64,000 nucleotides of DNA from Pegoplata infirma (Eukaryota; Arthropoda; Insecta; Diptera; Anthomyiidae). Below the pieces are notes generated by a model, which was not told the origin of the DNA, made no database searches, and worked only from the letters and a program-made list of their open reading frames with translations. The DNA lies in NCBI GenBank assembly GCA_963921195.1, contig OY992537.1, forward strand, positions 151,375,844-151,439,843, given 5' to 3'. Positions 1 through 12,242 of this stretch are shown one piece after another (within the stretch, counting starts at the first letter, position 1; each line of letters starts with the position of its first letter). The position numbers and the translations under genes are program-made.

Positions 1-172
1 CGCGCAGCCGAAACGCCGCCGCCGCCGAAAATTTTTGCTCTTCAGCCGCCGCCGAAAATTTTGCATCGGCTTGCTTCACTGATTGCTAGCTAGCGTTTCC
101 AAACGAGTTATACCGGAAAATGTAGAGGCTGTTATGGCTGTTATGTAATTTAGCACGGAACTACTAAATAAT
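1..172. other. Unassigned window edge with GCC-rich motif
   Basis: The first 60 bases carry two short GCCGCCGCCGAAAATTTT-like repeats, unusually GC-rich for this window, followed by AT-rich sequence. In the frame of the downstream LINE fragment there is a stop about 30 bases before its first ATG, so the coding remnant may begin slightly upstream of that ATG. I see no gene here. Confidence 0.4.
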
Positions 173-601
173 ATGAAAAGTAGTACTTTAAATGAAAGAT
201 TGCAAAGAAAATCTGAATCAAACACAAGAATCTACAAATATCTGGATTATGAAAGGGGAAACCATTATTTCCAGGATAATTTTAACACAAATAATATCAC
301 TTGGATCTTTAAAGCACGTAGTGGGCTTATTGTGTTAAACTACAACATGTTTGGTGCGTCAGACGTAGACAGGTGCTGTAAATTGTGCAATCTACATGAA
401 TTGGAAACTTTTCAACATTTTCTTGGGGGCTGTCCAGTGCTTAAAGAATTTAGGCTTGCTTGCTTTCAAAAATCTAATTTAACGGAAGAAGAGATAACTC
501 ATATTTTAAATGGTATAAATGAAGAAGACTGGTCAAACTTAGTTAAATATTTAAAATGTACTTTAAAATACAGAAACTTTTTGTTAACTGAATTTAATTA
601 A
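173..601 (+). pseudogene. C-terminal fragment of a LINE reverse transcriptase
   Basis: The 142-codon open frame is the extreme C-terminus of a non-LTR retrotransposon ORF2. It has the cysteine/histidine knuckle found after the RT domain in insect LINEs (C-x2-C, then histidine and cysteine, near residues 69-88), preceded by a typical W-I-F-K-A-R segment. The RT and endonuclease domains are absent, so this is a 5'-truncated copy, the usual product of target-primed reverse transcription. The 3' UTR runs to about 800 and ends in AATAAA repeats followed by an ATTCTAATTCTAAT tail. It belongs to a different LINE from the RTE-like remnant that begins right after it. No TSD was found. The clade is not certain. 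Confidence 0.65.
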
Positions 602-799
602 TTTTATAACAATAATTGTTACTTATTTTTTACCAAAAATGCTGATAATTAATTGTGATCGTTCGACAGACGTTTTTAAAAAACATGTCGTTAATATTCT
701 ATTTTATTTTCTTGTTTATATGCATAAATGAATCATTGAATTAAACTTGTAAACTAATCTTTAATATATTTATAAATAAATAAAAATTCTAATTCTAAT

Positions 800-1581
800 A
801 TGGAACTGCCAATCAGATTGATCATTTTGCCATAAGTAGAAGATTTCAGAAATGTCGGTTAGACGTCCGAAGCAAAACTGGTGCAGATATTGGTCAAGCT
901 AAAGACCATTTCTTAGTAATAGCAAAAATCCGTCTACGCACATCTGCTATTCTTAAGAAAGCAAAAGCAGTTCGCCCAACAAAACTTGCTGTTGAACGCC
1001 TAAAGAATGCCACCATTAGGTCAAACTTTAGTTCTCAGATACGTGAAGCAGTTAACCAAAATGATATAACAGCTCAGGTCTCCGTCGCTGCCAAGTGGAA
1101 TGCTTTAAAAGACACCATTGTAAATTGTGCAAATGTCTCTATAGGACCGGAACCAAAAGGCAGACAACCGTGGATGACAGATAACACATGGGATACTATA
1201 CAGGAGCGTATTGATATTAAATCAAAATTGTCGGCAACTGAACATCTTACGCCCGAAACTAAGACGCTCTTGGAGGCAAAATATAAATCCATGCACAAAA
1301 TTGTGCAGCGTGCTGTCCGAAGAGACAAACGACGACATATCGATCTATTGGCTAGTGAAGCTGAAAATGCTGCCCAGGTAGGGGACACCCGTACTGTCTA
1401 TAAGATCACCAAACAACTAGTCGACAGAAACATGACCATACAACATCCTGTCAAAGACAAAAATGGAAATCTTCTTAACACCGATGAAGAACAGTTGGCC
1501 CGATGGAGGCAACACTTCTCTGATCTGCTTAATACCGTGATTGATCCCACACAACATCAACAACATCAAGATCATCTACAA
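800..1581 (+). pseudogene. RTE-like LINE ORF2 remnant, 5' segment
   Basis: Translating from about 804 gives the end of an APE-type endonuclease (residues reading IDHFAISRR, then DVRSKTGADIG and KDHFLVIAK), followed by the linker before RT, including the RWRQHFSDLLN motif common in RTE-type LINEs. It is 5'-truncated near 800. At 1581 the reading is cut by the foldback composite at 1582-9900 and resumes at 9909. Removing that insertion and one copy of the 8-bp TSD ATCTACAA restores a continuous frame across the junction, so both pieces are one element. No complete ORF survives. Confidence 0.75.
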
Positions 1582-2992
1582 CAAGGATGCTACACCTCTA
1601 TAAGGATGATTAAAAGTTGGAATAAGTTTTAAAATTATTCTTTATCCCATTTTTTATTCCATTTTTTTATTCCATTTTTTTTATTCTTTATTCCATTTTT
1701 TTATTCCGTTTTTGTTAACACTTGCATTCCCGAAATTATCCCAGGGAATAATTATTCCAGGGGATAATTATCCCAGGGAATAATTATTCCATTTTTTGAT
1801 GCTATTTTCTTATGTTAAAAAAAATTTAACAATTTTATGCATTTTTTTGATGCATTTTTTATGCTTAATTTTTCTTAAAAATTCACAGAAAAAACTTAAG
1901 AAAAATTTAACTATTAGGAGCAAATGCCTACAAAAAATTAAGGAATTAATTTTATGCATTTTTTGATGCATTTTTTTGATGCATTTTTTGTATGCTTAAT
2001 TTTTCTTAAAAATTCACAAAAAAACTTAAGAAAAATTTAACTATTAGGAACAAATGCCTACAAGAAATTAAGGAATTAAATTTTTTTTTTTAAATTTCAA
2101 CAAAAAAATATTAAGAAATTACGAAAAAAAATAACAAATTACAAAAAAACTAAACGAATTGGATTTAAAATTTTAAAAAATTAATGTACAAACCCTGGTT
2201 TCACTGTATTTGTTTTTGTTTTTTTAATTTTTTTCTTAAAATTTCCAAACAAATCTTAAAAAATTAAAAAATTTTCTATGTCCAGATTTTTTTTTTAAAT
2301 TTTCAAAGTCCTAAAAATATTTTTGAAAATTTTTAAGTCCTGGAAACAATTTTTTTTGTCAATTTTTTTTTTTCGTTTTTTGGGGGAAATTTTTTTTTTG
2401 CTTATATATAAATATATTTAATTTAATATAATTGCATCAATTTTATACAAAAAGGGTCCAATTTTCGCATATAACTATATAAAATTATATTAAAATTACA
2501 TCAAATTTGATGAGATTTGATCAAATTTTATAAGTTTTTATATCGTTTTATCGACTCATTTTTCGCATTAAACTATATAACTATATAAAAAATGCATCAA
2601 AAAAATGCATAAAATTAATTCCTTAATTTTTTTAGGCATTTGTTCCTAATAGTTAAATTTTTCTTAAGTTTTTTTTGTGAATTTTTAAGAAAAATTAAGC
2701 ATAAAAAAATGCATCAAAAACATGCATAGAACTAATTCCTTAATTTTTTGTAGGCATTTGTTCCTAATAGTTAAAATTTTCTTCAGTGAATTTTAAAGAA
2801 AAATTAAGCATAAAAAATGCATCAAAAAAATTCATAAAATTGTTAAATTTTTTTTAACATAAAAAAGAATCGATTTGAAATTCGAACAGAGCAAACGTAT
2901 TTTGAGTCAATAGAAAAAAAATAAAAATAAATTAAATAAATAATTTTATTTATTTTTCTGATCAATAAAATTCGTTATTCTTTTGTCGTAAA

Positions 2993-4669
2993 ATGGCTAC
3001 TAACCAACCATTTTTGGAAGAAGCATTACCTCCAGATAAATCAGAAGCGAGACATGATGAAAATTCTAACGAATCTATTCGATGGAATTGTTTTTGCCCA
3101 GAGAATGTTAAATGTTTTTGCAAAAGTTCTTCAACAAAAGGAGATATTCCGTACACTTCTCTATACAAATCTGATTTTAAAAATAAGAGCTCCAAAATTA
3201 ACATCATAAAGAATGTAAAAATAAGATCTCAAGATCAACCTCAATCAAAATCGTGTGAAAATGATGAAAAGGATGCTACAATTTTCAATACTATTCCTTT
3301 AGAACAAAAAGATAAACAGCAATCAAATAATGGTCAGTCAATGGAATTTGATAGCTTAAATTGTTCATTGTCGTCTACACTCAAAGAATTATCTGAAGAA
3401 GATGATTTTCACGTTGTCCCAAAAAATAAAAGAAAAAGACCAAATGACGTCGAAATAGATTTGTCTAATCTAAGGTATGAAAAGAAAAACCAACAACAGC
3501 AAAATATTAATACACAAAATAGATTTTCAATATTAGGCGAATTAAACATTGAGGAAGATCCCAATGTTTCAAAGGAAGTTAATTCAAGAGATACACGTAA
3601 GATCGATTCGGTCAAAGAAAACGTCTTTTGTCCTCCAATTTTTTTGTTTAATGTTAATATTAAACATTTAATAGACCAATTAAATGAGAAGCAAATTATT
3701 TTTAAAATTATTAACAAAAACAAACACAAAAGTAAAATATATTTCAAGGATCCTGTTGCTCATAAAGAGATGATGCAACTTTTGAGAGAAAAAAAAATAG
3801 AGTCCTATTCTTATACACCTAGCGAACTTAAACGTGTATCCATCGTCTTACGAGGTTTATATTACAAAACAAATTTAGTTGATATTAAAGCAGAGTTAGA
3901 TTCTTTAGTTCCCAATACGGTTGATTCAGTTAAGAAATTTGAAACAAATTTTTCCAAAAAAAACAATTTAGACACAGGCTTATTCCTGGTTACCCTTCTT
4001 TCCGGAAAAAGGGCTAATGAGATAAACGGTTTACGGTTCATTTTAAATCAGAAAATTTCATGGGAATCCCCGAAAATTAATAAGAAGGATATCCAGTGCT
4101 GGCGTTGCCAACAGTGGGGTCATATTTCTCGGAATTGTAATAGATCCTACTCTTGTATTAAATGCGATCAAGATCATGGCCCTGGGGAATGTAAATTTGT
4201 ATCAGATAGGGACAATTTACCGTTTTGCGTTAATTGTAATCAGAGAGGTCATCCTTCTAATTTTAGAGGCTGTCCTGCTTATAAGAATTATATTGAAATG
4301 AGGGAAAGACTTAAAAACGTTGCTAAAGAGAAAAAGGAAAACGTTTCTAAAAATGTTTCCAATGCTATATTAACTTCTAATTTTGTTCAACCAAATCGTA
4401 CATATGCCAGCCAACTTAGTGATTGTATTCCAAGTACTTCCAAGAATACAAATATTTCCCAACGTAGATCTTCCAAACCAGCGAATATTTTGCCTGCTTT
4501 TGTAAGAGAATTTATGATAATTGCGCAATCACTATTGGAGCCAGAACCACCTTCTCTGGAACAGAAAATTAAACAGTTTATGGAAGAATACCAATCTCTT
4601 ATAAAAGAGGAGGCGAAAAATCAGTGTCAAAGAATTAGGGATGAAATTAATGAAATTTATGAGCCGTAA
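2993..4669 (+). CDS. Jockey-type LINE ORF1 (gag-like RNA-binding protein)
   Basis: This intact 558-codon protein should coat the LINE RNA and help form the ribonucleoprotein. The N-terminal 190 residues are polar and low in complexity. Residues about 220-350 resemble the RRM/PRE_C2HC-type region of insect LINE gags. Then come three cysteine-histidine knuckles: CWRCQQWGHISRNC near residue 364, a second with a C-x2-C start, and a third starting CVNCNQRGH. The ATG at 2993 follows a 5' UTR and gives the longest frame. The end overlaps ORF2 by 29 bp in a different frame, an arrangement used for reinitiation or frameshift translation in this group. No lesion is seen. Confidence 0.87.
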   Translation: MATNQPFLEEALPPDKSEARHDENSNESIRWNCFCPENVKCFCKSSSTKGDIPYTSLYKSDFKNKSSKINIIKNVKIRSQDQPQSKSCENDEKDATIFNTIPLEQKDKQQSNNGQSMEFDSLNCSLSSTLKELSEEDDFHVVPKNKRKRPNDVEIDLSNLRYEKKNQQQQNINTQNRFSILGELNIEEDPNVSKEVNSRDTRKIDSVKENVFCPPIFLFNVNIKHLIDQLNEKQIIFKIINKNKHKSKIYFKDPVAHKEMMQLLREKKIESYSYTPSELKRVSIVLRGLYYKTNLVDIKAELDSLVPNTVDSVKKFETNFSKKNNLDTGLFLVTLLSGKRANEINGLRFILNQKISWESPKINKKDIQCWRCQQWGHISRNCNRSYSCIKCDQDHGPGECKFVSDRDNLPFCVNCNQRGHPSNFRGCPAYKNYIEMRERLKNVAKEKKENVSKNVSNAILTSNFVQPNRTYASQLSDCIPSTSKNTNISQRRSSKPANILPAFVREFMIIAQSLLEPEPPSLEQKIKQFMEEYQSLIKEEAKNQCQRIRDEINEIYEP

Positions 4670-7568
4670 TGGATTTAAATTATTAACATTTAATGTAAGA
4701 TCACTTATTGAAGTGAGTCGTAGGATTGACTTATTGAATATCTTGAAATGCAATATCATCGATATTGCATTTATACAGGAGACACATTTGAGGAAAAATC
4801 ATACAGTCAAGTTAGATGGTTATTCATTTTTTAAGGATAATAGTTCACAAGGTGTTGGTATTGCAATTAAAAATTCATATAATTGCTCACGGCTGAATAT
4901 TTCAGGTGTGGGATTCCCAAATATTTTTGTAACTATTAGGATGATGGTAAATGGTTTGGTAAAAAGTTTTTTGTTGGGTTCTATTTACCTTCCATGCAAT
5001 CACTCTCAGAATAAAATTGTTGATGGTCTTTCCGTAATAGCAAGAATTTCCCAAAACTATGACGGAACTTTTATTGGTGGTGATTTTAATTCTAAGAATA
5101 TTTCTTGGGGTGATACCATTAATAATTCAAATGGTAATATTTTTTATAATTGGCTTTGTAATTTTTCTACTGATTTTGTACGAATTTCTAATGATATTCC
5201 TTCTTATCCAAACGGATCATCGTTTCTTGACCATTTTCTCATTTCCTCAAATTTAGTTGATTCTCTCAATCCAAATTTTAAAATATTTAGTCTTTCAACA
5301 TTTTCCGACCACTTTCCTCTTAAATTAAACATTTTTCTTCCAGACATTGAATTTATAATAAATCCTATTCCGACATTTACCTCATTTAAGAATACTAACT
5401 GGGCCAATTTTAAGAATGATGTTATCCATGAACTGTCCGATAATTTTCCGGTTTCGACGAGAAATTTGGAGAATACTGAAATTGATTATTTTGTCGAAAA
5501 GTTTTCAACAACGGTAAATGATTTAACCGAGTTTCACTCGGAGAAAATTAGTGTAAATACTGGAAAATTTATTGTTTCTGATAACATTAAGAACTTGCTT
5601 AGGATAAAATACGGTTGGCAGAGGGACATGAAAAAAATATATCAGAGAACACTAAATCGCCGAAATCCGGATTATATTTTACTATCTAAACAGATTCAGT
5701 TGATAAATATTATTATAAAACGACAAGTTAAGATTGAACAATCGCAATTATTTAGTGAAAAGCTGAAAAATATTAAACCTGGGCCAAATGCTCACAGGAA
5801 AATATATAACATCATAGGCTACAGGAAAAATAAGTGTGTAAAGAATATATCAGTTAACGATGTTGTAATAGAGGATGACGCACAGAAATTGGTTGTGTTA
5901 AAGGAACATTTCTCTCGCATTTATAGTGGAACTGTGCCAAACAGAGACGTTTCAAATATTGTTGAAGTAGTTAACACAACAATTTCCAGTGCTGAGGAAA
6001 ACATCTTTAGCTTTGATTCCACTTTTTCAGCTTACAATTCACAAATTTGCGAAAGACTTGTAACTTTAGATGAACTAATAACTTTGGCAAGGGGTATTAA
6101 TAACAAGAAATCGTAAGGGTTAGGCAACATTTCTAATTTCATTATTAGAAAACTACCTACAAAGGCATTTGAATTTCTGATGGTTATATTTAACCATTGT
6201 ATTAATAATTCTTATTTTCCAGATTCGTGGAAAATTTCGAAAATAGTTCCTATTCAGAAAAAAGCAAATAATTTTGAAATTAACAATTTAAGACCCATTT
6301 CACTGCTGTCAAATGTAGGGAAATTGTTTGAGTGTGTGTTACGTCAGAAAATGGATTTTGGAATTTTGGAACCATATATTCCAGATTTGCAATTTGGATT
6401 TAGAAAGGGACACTCCACGGTTGATGCAATGCTTAAGTTCGAGAATGATGTTGTTGATCACCTTCGCCTTAAGCATTGCACAGTCGCAGTTTCTTTGGAT
6501 GTTGAAAAGGCTTTTGACCATGCATATCACTATGGAATTCTCTTTAAAATGATTGAAATCGGATTTGACTCCTCAATTGTTAAAATTTTTATGAGCTTTT
6601 TTTCAAACAGAAGGTTTTGTGTCCAATTTAATAAAAGTTTGTCAAGTTTTGGAAATATTAATTGCGGCGTACCACAAGGCTCTATTTTAGCGCCTCACCT
6701 TTATAATATCTTCATGCACGATTTTCCTCATTTTAATACAGATTCTGTAGGTATTTTATACGCCGATGACTCCTTACTTTATTCCCACAGTGAGTCACCC
6801 ATTCGCGCTTTAAGTCAAGTTTCAAATCACCTTGTAATTGTGAAGCAGTTTTATGATGACTGGGGAATTAGGATAAATGCCTCTAAATGTGAAGCTATAT
6901 GTATACGAAATGCTTCAGGTAAATGTCGGCAATTCGTAGTTCCTGAGAGCAAGACTTTAAAACTCTTCCTCGACGGAACTGAAATTCCATTTAGAGAAAA
7001 TTTAAAATATCTTGGGATAACCTTTGATAAACTTTTAAAGTTTAATAAGCATGCTAGACATGTAATGAAAAAAACATATAAAATAATAGGCAGCTTTTCT
7101 AAAATTTTTCATAATAAGGATGTACCAATGAATACCAAATTGCTATTATATAAGACCAGTATAAGACCTGTATTTTTATATGGATTTCCCATTTGGTTTC
7201 ACATATCACCTATAATTATCAAGGAAATGGAAATTTTAGAAAGAAAAGTTCTACGAGGCTGTATTGGGAAATATTTTGAATCCTACTCTAAACGTTATTC
7301 GAATTTGTTTGTTTATAACGAATCAAATGTAAAGCCCATAGGATATTATGTTTTGGACGTTTTAAGGAGATTTATTGCTAGGACATCAGGCCATGAAAAC
7401 AAGTATGTTGAAAATATTTACAACTGTCAAAGAAACTTTAATTGGACAAATGTTTACTATTTGTCTCCTATTGGTTACTTGAATGAAGAACCTATAAACT
7501 ATGATTTATCTGTTTCTTTATGTCCAAATTTTTATAAAAAAAGTACGCCTGGTACTCATAGGGGTTGA
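4641..7568 (+). pseudogene. Jockey-type LINE ORF2 (endonuclease-RT) with one nonsense codon
   Basis: ORF2 would encode an endonuclease and reverse transcriptase that nick the target and copy the LINE RNA. Residues 12-235 form an APE-type endonuclease with the motifs FNVRSL, IQETH, GGDFNSK and SDHFPLKL. After a linker come RT motifs NLRPISLLSN, FGFRKGHST, the catalytic LDVEKAFD, GVPQGSILAP and YADDS. There is no RNase H. A single in-frame TAA at 6114-6116, just before the RT core, ends the first open part; the same frame continues open to 7568. Everything else, about 975 codons, looks intact, so this is a recently disabled copy. It overlaps ORF1 by 29 bp. Confidence 0.9.
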
Positions 7569-8171
7569 AATTACTTCATTCCCGATATTGTTTTGTTTTA
7601 TTTTTATTATTTTTGTGTTTGTATTTGTTAATTTTAGTATGTAAGATAGCTGTAAGAATATTATAAGAGATACATACACTCTCATGCTATATCAGTCCCG
7701 GGAGCAAGGACGTAGAATCTAACATTTTTATTACACAATTTTTACACTTTTCAAGGAAAGCATGGCTGTAACTTCACAAACACTGTTATTAAGATAATAC
7801 ACCATAGTCTTAAGATATCTTGTATATTGTTGTTGTATCATTTTATATTTGGAAAAAAAAGTCTCAATAAATTTAAACTTTAACATAAAAAATAGCATCA
7901 AAAAATGGAATAATTATCCTCTGGAATAATTATTCCCTGGAATAATTATTCCTTGGAATAATTATTCCCTGGGATAATTATCCCCTGGAATAATTATTCC
8001 CTGGGATAATTTCGGGAGTGCAAGTGTTAACAAAAACGGAATAAAAAAATGGAATAAAGAATAAAAAAATGGAATAAAAAAATGGAATAAAAAGTAGGAT
8101 AAAGAATAATTTTAAAACTTATTCCAACTTTTAATCATCCTTATAGAGGTGTAGCATCCTTGGTCTCAAGG

Positions 8172-9845
8172 CAAGGATGCTACACCTCTATAAGGATGAT
8201 TAAAAGTTGGAATAAGTTTTAAAAATATTCTTTATCCCACTTTTTATTCCATTTATTTATTCCATTTTTTTTATTCTTTATTCCATTTTTTTATTCCGTT
8301 TTTGTTAACACTTGCATTCCCGAAATTATCCCAGGGAATAATTATTCCAGGGGATAATTATCCCAGGGAATAATTATTCCAAGGAATAATTATTCCAGGG
8401 AATAATTATTCCAGAGGATAATTATTCCATTTTTTGATGCTATTTTTTTATGTTAAAAAAAATTTAACAATTTTATGCATTTTTTGATGCATTTTTTATG
8501 CTTAATTTTTCTTTAAAATTCACAGAAAAAACTTAAGAAAATTTTAACTATTAGAAACAAATGCCTACAAAAAATTAAGGAATTAGTTCTATGCATGTTT
8601 TTGATGCATTTTTTATGCTTAATTTTTCTTCAAAATTCACAAAAAAAACTTAAGAAAAATTTAACTATTAGGAACAAATACCTAAAAAAATTAAGGAATT
8701 AATTTTATGCATTTTTTTGATGCATTTTTTATATAGTTATATAGTTTAATGCGAAAAATGAGTCGATAAAACGATATAAAAACTTATAAAATTTGATCAA
8801 ATCTCATCAAATTTGATGTAATTTTAATATAATTTTATATAGTTATATGCGAAAATTGGACCCTTTTTGTATAAAATTGATGCAATTATATTAAATTAAA
8901 TATATTTATATATGAGCAAAAAAAATTTTCCCCCAAAAAACGAAAAAAAAAATTGACAAAAAAAATTGTTTCCAGGACTTCAAAATTTTCAAAAATATTT
9001 TTAGGACTTTGAAAATTAAAAAAAAAATCTGGATATAGAAAATTTTTTAATTTTTTAAGTTTTGTTTGGAAACTTTAAGAAAAAAATTAAAAAAACAAAA
9101 ACAAATACAGTGAAACCAGGGTTTGTACATTAATTTTTTAAAATTTTAAATCCAATTCGTTTAGTTTTTTTGTAATTTGTTATTTTTTTCGTAATTTCTT
9201 AATATTTTTTTGTTGAAATTTAAAAAAAAAAAAATTAATTCCTTAATTTCTTGTAGGCATTAGTTCCTAATAGTTAAATTTTTCTTAAGTTTTTTTGTGA
9301 ATTTTTAAGAAAAATTAAGCATACAAAAAATGCATCAAAAAAATGCATCAAAAAATGCATAAAATTAATTCCTTAATTTTATTTGATTTTTTGTGTAAGT
9401 ACAGATCGAGCACGGGCTCTAATTATATTTGTTATAAGGGTTCAAGTTGAAAAAATGCAGAAGAAAAATTGAATTTTTTGTAGGCATTTTCTCCTAATAG
9501 TTAAATTTTTCTTAATTTTTTTCTGTGAATTTTTAAGAAAAATTAAGCATAAAAAAATGCATCAAAAAAATGCATAAAATTGTTAAATTTTTTTTAACAT
9601 AAGAAAATAGCATCAAAAATGGAATAATTATCCTCTGAAATAATTATTCCCTGGGATAATTATCCCCTGGAATAATTATTCCCTGGGATAATTTCGGGAA
9701 TGCAAGTGTTAACAAAAACGGAATAAAAAAATGGAATAAAGAATAAAAAAAATGGAATAAAAAAATGGAATAAAAGGTGGGATAAAGAATAATTTTAAAA
9801 CTTATTCCAACTTTTAATCATCCTTATAGAGGTGTAGCATCCTTG
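8172..9845 (-). mobile_element. Foldback hAT-like element, inverted copy (F1b)
   Basis: This copy starts and ends with the CAAGGATGC terminus. Its unique centre (GGACCCTTTTTGTATAAAA on the plus strand near 8860) is inverted relative to the copy at 1582-8162, whose centre is near 2450. It is separated from that copy by GTCTCAAGG, which is not a TSD of the outer insertion. The head-to-head pair therefore forms a very large potential hairpin. It contains no ORF. Confidence 0.75.
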
Positions 9846-9908
9846 GGATAAAGAATAATTTTAAAACTTATTCCAACTTTTAAGAGGTGTAGCATCCTTG
9901 ATCTACAA

Positions 9909-10711
9909 AACCACCAGGCAAATGCTAGAATCCGAACATCAACACCAAGCATCTCAGAAATAAGCGCTGCTATCAAACAGTTACCCAATGGGAAAGCTGC
10001 CGGAATCGATAGTATTCCTTCCGAAATATATAAGGCCGATTCTACTCTTAGTGCTGAAATTCTTTTTCCATTGATCACCTAGGTGTGGGAGCAGGTGTCT
10101 TTTCCGAGCGAATGAAAGGACGGCATAATGGTGAAGATTTCGAAAAAAGGAAATTTGAAAGATTGCAACAATTGGCATATTGCAACAATTGGCAATATGC
10201 CCCATATGTGTTTTACCAGCAATTTCAAAGATTATAGCAAAAATAATACTCAATCGCATAAAGGAACACCTTGAAAATACAATTACCTCGGCCCAAGCCG
10301 GCTTCCGTAGTGGTTTCTCGTGCGCAGATCACATAAACACCATTCGAATTATCATTAAACAGTGTGTCGAACATAATTCAACTCTTAATCTACTTTTCAT
10401 TGATTTTGAAAAAAGCGTTCGACAGCATCAATCGTAATTGCATTTGGAACGCTCTTCGTAAGAGAGGTATTCCGTCAAAACTAATAGCATTAATAAAGGA
10501 GAGCTATAATGATGCTAACTGCTATGTGTTACATAAGAGGAAGTTGTCTGAACCTTTCCAGGTACTAAGTGGAGTGCGGCAAGGATGCTTACTATCGCCA
10601 CTTCTGTTCTTGCTTGTCATTGAGGACGTATTGACATCAACCTCATTTCAGCGTAGGGGTGTTCAATGGCGAATAGATAACTCCATTTTAAACTACCTTG
10701 CATATGCAGAT
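9909..10711 (+). pseudogene. RTE-like LINE ORF2 remnant, 3' segment (RT domain)
   Basis: This continues the remnant of 800-1581. It reads into the RT with the motif PNGKAAGIDSIPSEIYKA, then several stops near 10080-10150. A conserved stretch follows with the catalytic FIDFEKAFDSINR. One extra A at about 10411 shifts the frame there. GVRQGCLLSPLL and the start of the YAD catalytic motif come next. The element is cut off within YAD at 10711, where the second foldback begins, and does not resume on the other side. It is a dead copy with stops, a frameshift and the loss of everything after the catalytic motif. Confidence 0.78.
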
Positions 10712-12242
10712 CAAGGATGCTACACCTCTATAAGGATGATTAAAAGTTGGAATAAGTTTTAAAATTATTCTTTATCCCACTTTTTATTCCATTTTTTTAT
10801 TCCATTTTTTTTATTCTTTATTCCATTTTTTTATTCCGTTTTTGTTAACACTTGCATTCCCGAAATTATCCCAGGGAATAATTATTCCAGGGGATAATTA
10901 TCCCAGGGAATAATTATTCCAGAGGATAATTATTCCATTTTTTTATGCTATTTTCTTATGTTAAAAAAAATTTAACAATTTTATGCATTTTTTTATGCTT
11001 AATTTTTCTTAAAAATTCACAGAAAAAACTTAAGAAAAATTTAACTATTAGGAGCAAATGCCTACAAAAAATTAAGGAATTAATTTTATGCATTTTTTGA
11101 TGCATTTTTTGTATGCTTAATTTTTCTTAAAAATTCACAAAAAAACTTAAGAAAAATTTAACTATTAGGAACAAATGCCTACAAGAAATTAAGGAATTAA
11201 ATTTTTTTTTTTCATTTCAACAAAAAAATATTAAGAAATTACGAAAAAAATAACAAATTACATAAAAACTAAACGAATTGGATTTAAAATTTTAAAAATT
11301 AATGTACAAACCCTGGTTTCAATGTATTTGTTTTTGTTTTTTTAATTTTTTTTCTTAAAATTTCCAAACAAAACTTAAAAAATTTTCTATGTCCAGATTT
11401 TTTTTTTTAAATTTTCAAAGTCCTAAAAATATTTTTGAAAATTTTTAAGTCCTGGAAACAATTTTTTTTGTCAATTTTTTTTTTCGTTTTTTGGGGGAAA
11501 ATTTTTTTTGCTTATATATAAATATATTTAATTTAATATAATTGTATCAATTTTATACAAAAAGGGTCCAATTTTCGCATATAACTATATAAAATTATAT
11601 TAAAATTACATCAAATTTGATGAGATTTGATCAAATTTTATAAGTTTTTATATCGTTTTACCGACTCATTATTCGCATTAAACTATATAACTATATAAAA
11701 AATGCATCAAAAAAATGCATAAAATTAATTCGTTAATTTTTTAGGCATTTGTTCCTAATAGTTAAATTTTTCTTAAGTTTTTTTTGTGAATTTTTAAGAA
11801 AAATTAAGCATAAAAAAATGCATCAAAAACATGCATAGAACTAATTCCTTAATTTTTTGTAGGCATTTGTTCCTAATTGTTAAAATTTTCTTAAGTTTTT
11901 TCTGTAAATTTTAAAGAAAAATTAAGCATAAAAATGCATAAAATTGTTAAATTTTTTTTAACATAAAAAAATAGCATCAAAAAATGGAATAATTATCCTC
12001 TGGAATAATTATTCCCTGGAATTATTATTCCTTTGAATAATTATTCCCTGGGATAATTATCCCCTGGAATAATTATTCCCTGGGATAATTTCGGGAATGC
12101 AAGTGTTAACAAAAACGGAATAAAAAAATGGAATAAAGAATAAAAAAAATGGAATAAAAAAATGGAATAAAAAGTGGGATAAAGAATAATTTTAAAACTT
12201 ATTCCAACTTTTAATCATCCTTATAGAGGTGTAGCATCCTTG
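10712..12242 (+). mobile_element. Foldback hAT-like element F2a, apparently full length
   Basis: This 1,531-bp copy has both CAAGGATGC termini, long inverted-repeat arms with the GGAATAATTATTCC palindromes, and an asymmetric centre (about 11390-11700) in forward orientation. It is the best uninterrupted reference for the family. It carries no ORF, so it is non-autonomous. The left flank is the RTE-like LINE; the right end abuts an inverted partial copy. No matching 8-bp flanks were found. Confidence 0.78.

Larger units (their letters stand above)
2867..7878 (+). mobile_element. Jockey-clade LINE, near full length
   Basis: A 5.0-kb non-LTR retrotransposon lies between direct repeats TTTAACATAAAAAA (2853-2866 and 7879-7892), a 14-bp TSD made inside the foldback arm. 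It has a 5' UTR of about 125 bp, ORF1, a slightly overlapping ORF2 and a 3' UTR ending near AATAAATTTAAAC. The three zinc knuckles in ORF1 and an ORF2 with endonuclease and RT but no RNase H suit the Jockey clade. The perfect TSD and single ORF2 lesion suggest fairly recent insertion. Confidence 0.88.
1582..9900. mobile_element. Composite of hAT-like foldback elements ('F1')
   Basis: The composite begins CAAGGATGCTACACCTCT and ends with its reverse complement. It is flanked by an 8-bp duplication ATCTACAA (1574-1581 and 9901-9908), which fits the hAT target pattern nTnnnnAn. It consists of a forward copy (1582-8162, holding the Jockey LINE), a 9-bp spacer, an inverted copy (8172-9845) and a 55-bp stub of the same terminus (9846-9900). 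Each copy is about 1.55-1.7 kb without the LINE, and its arms are long imperfect inverted repeats rich in the palindrome GGAATAATTATTCC. No transposase is encoded, so mobility would need a source in trans. Confidence 0.8.

Noticed and set aside
1074..1388. 104-codon minus-strand frame
   Set aside because: It is antisense to the RTE-like LINE remnant, which has clear endonuclease/RT linker homology on the plus strand.
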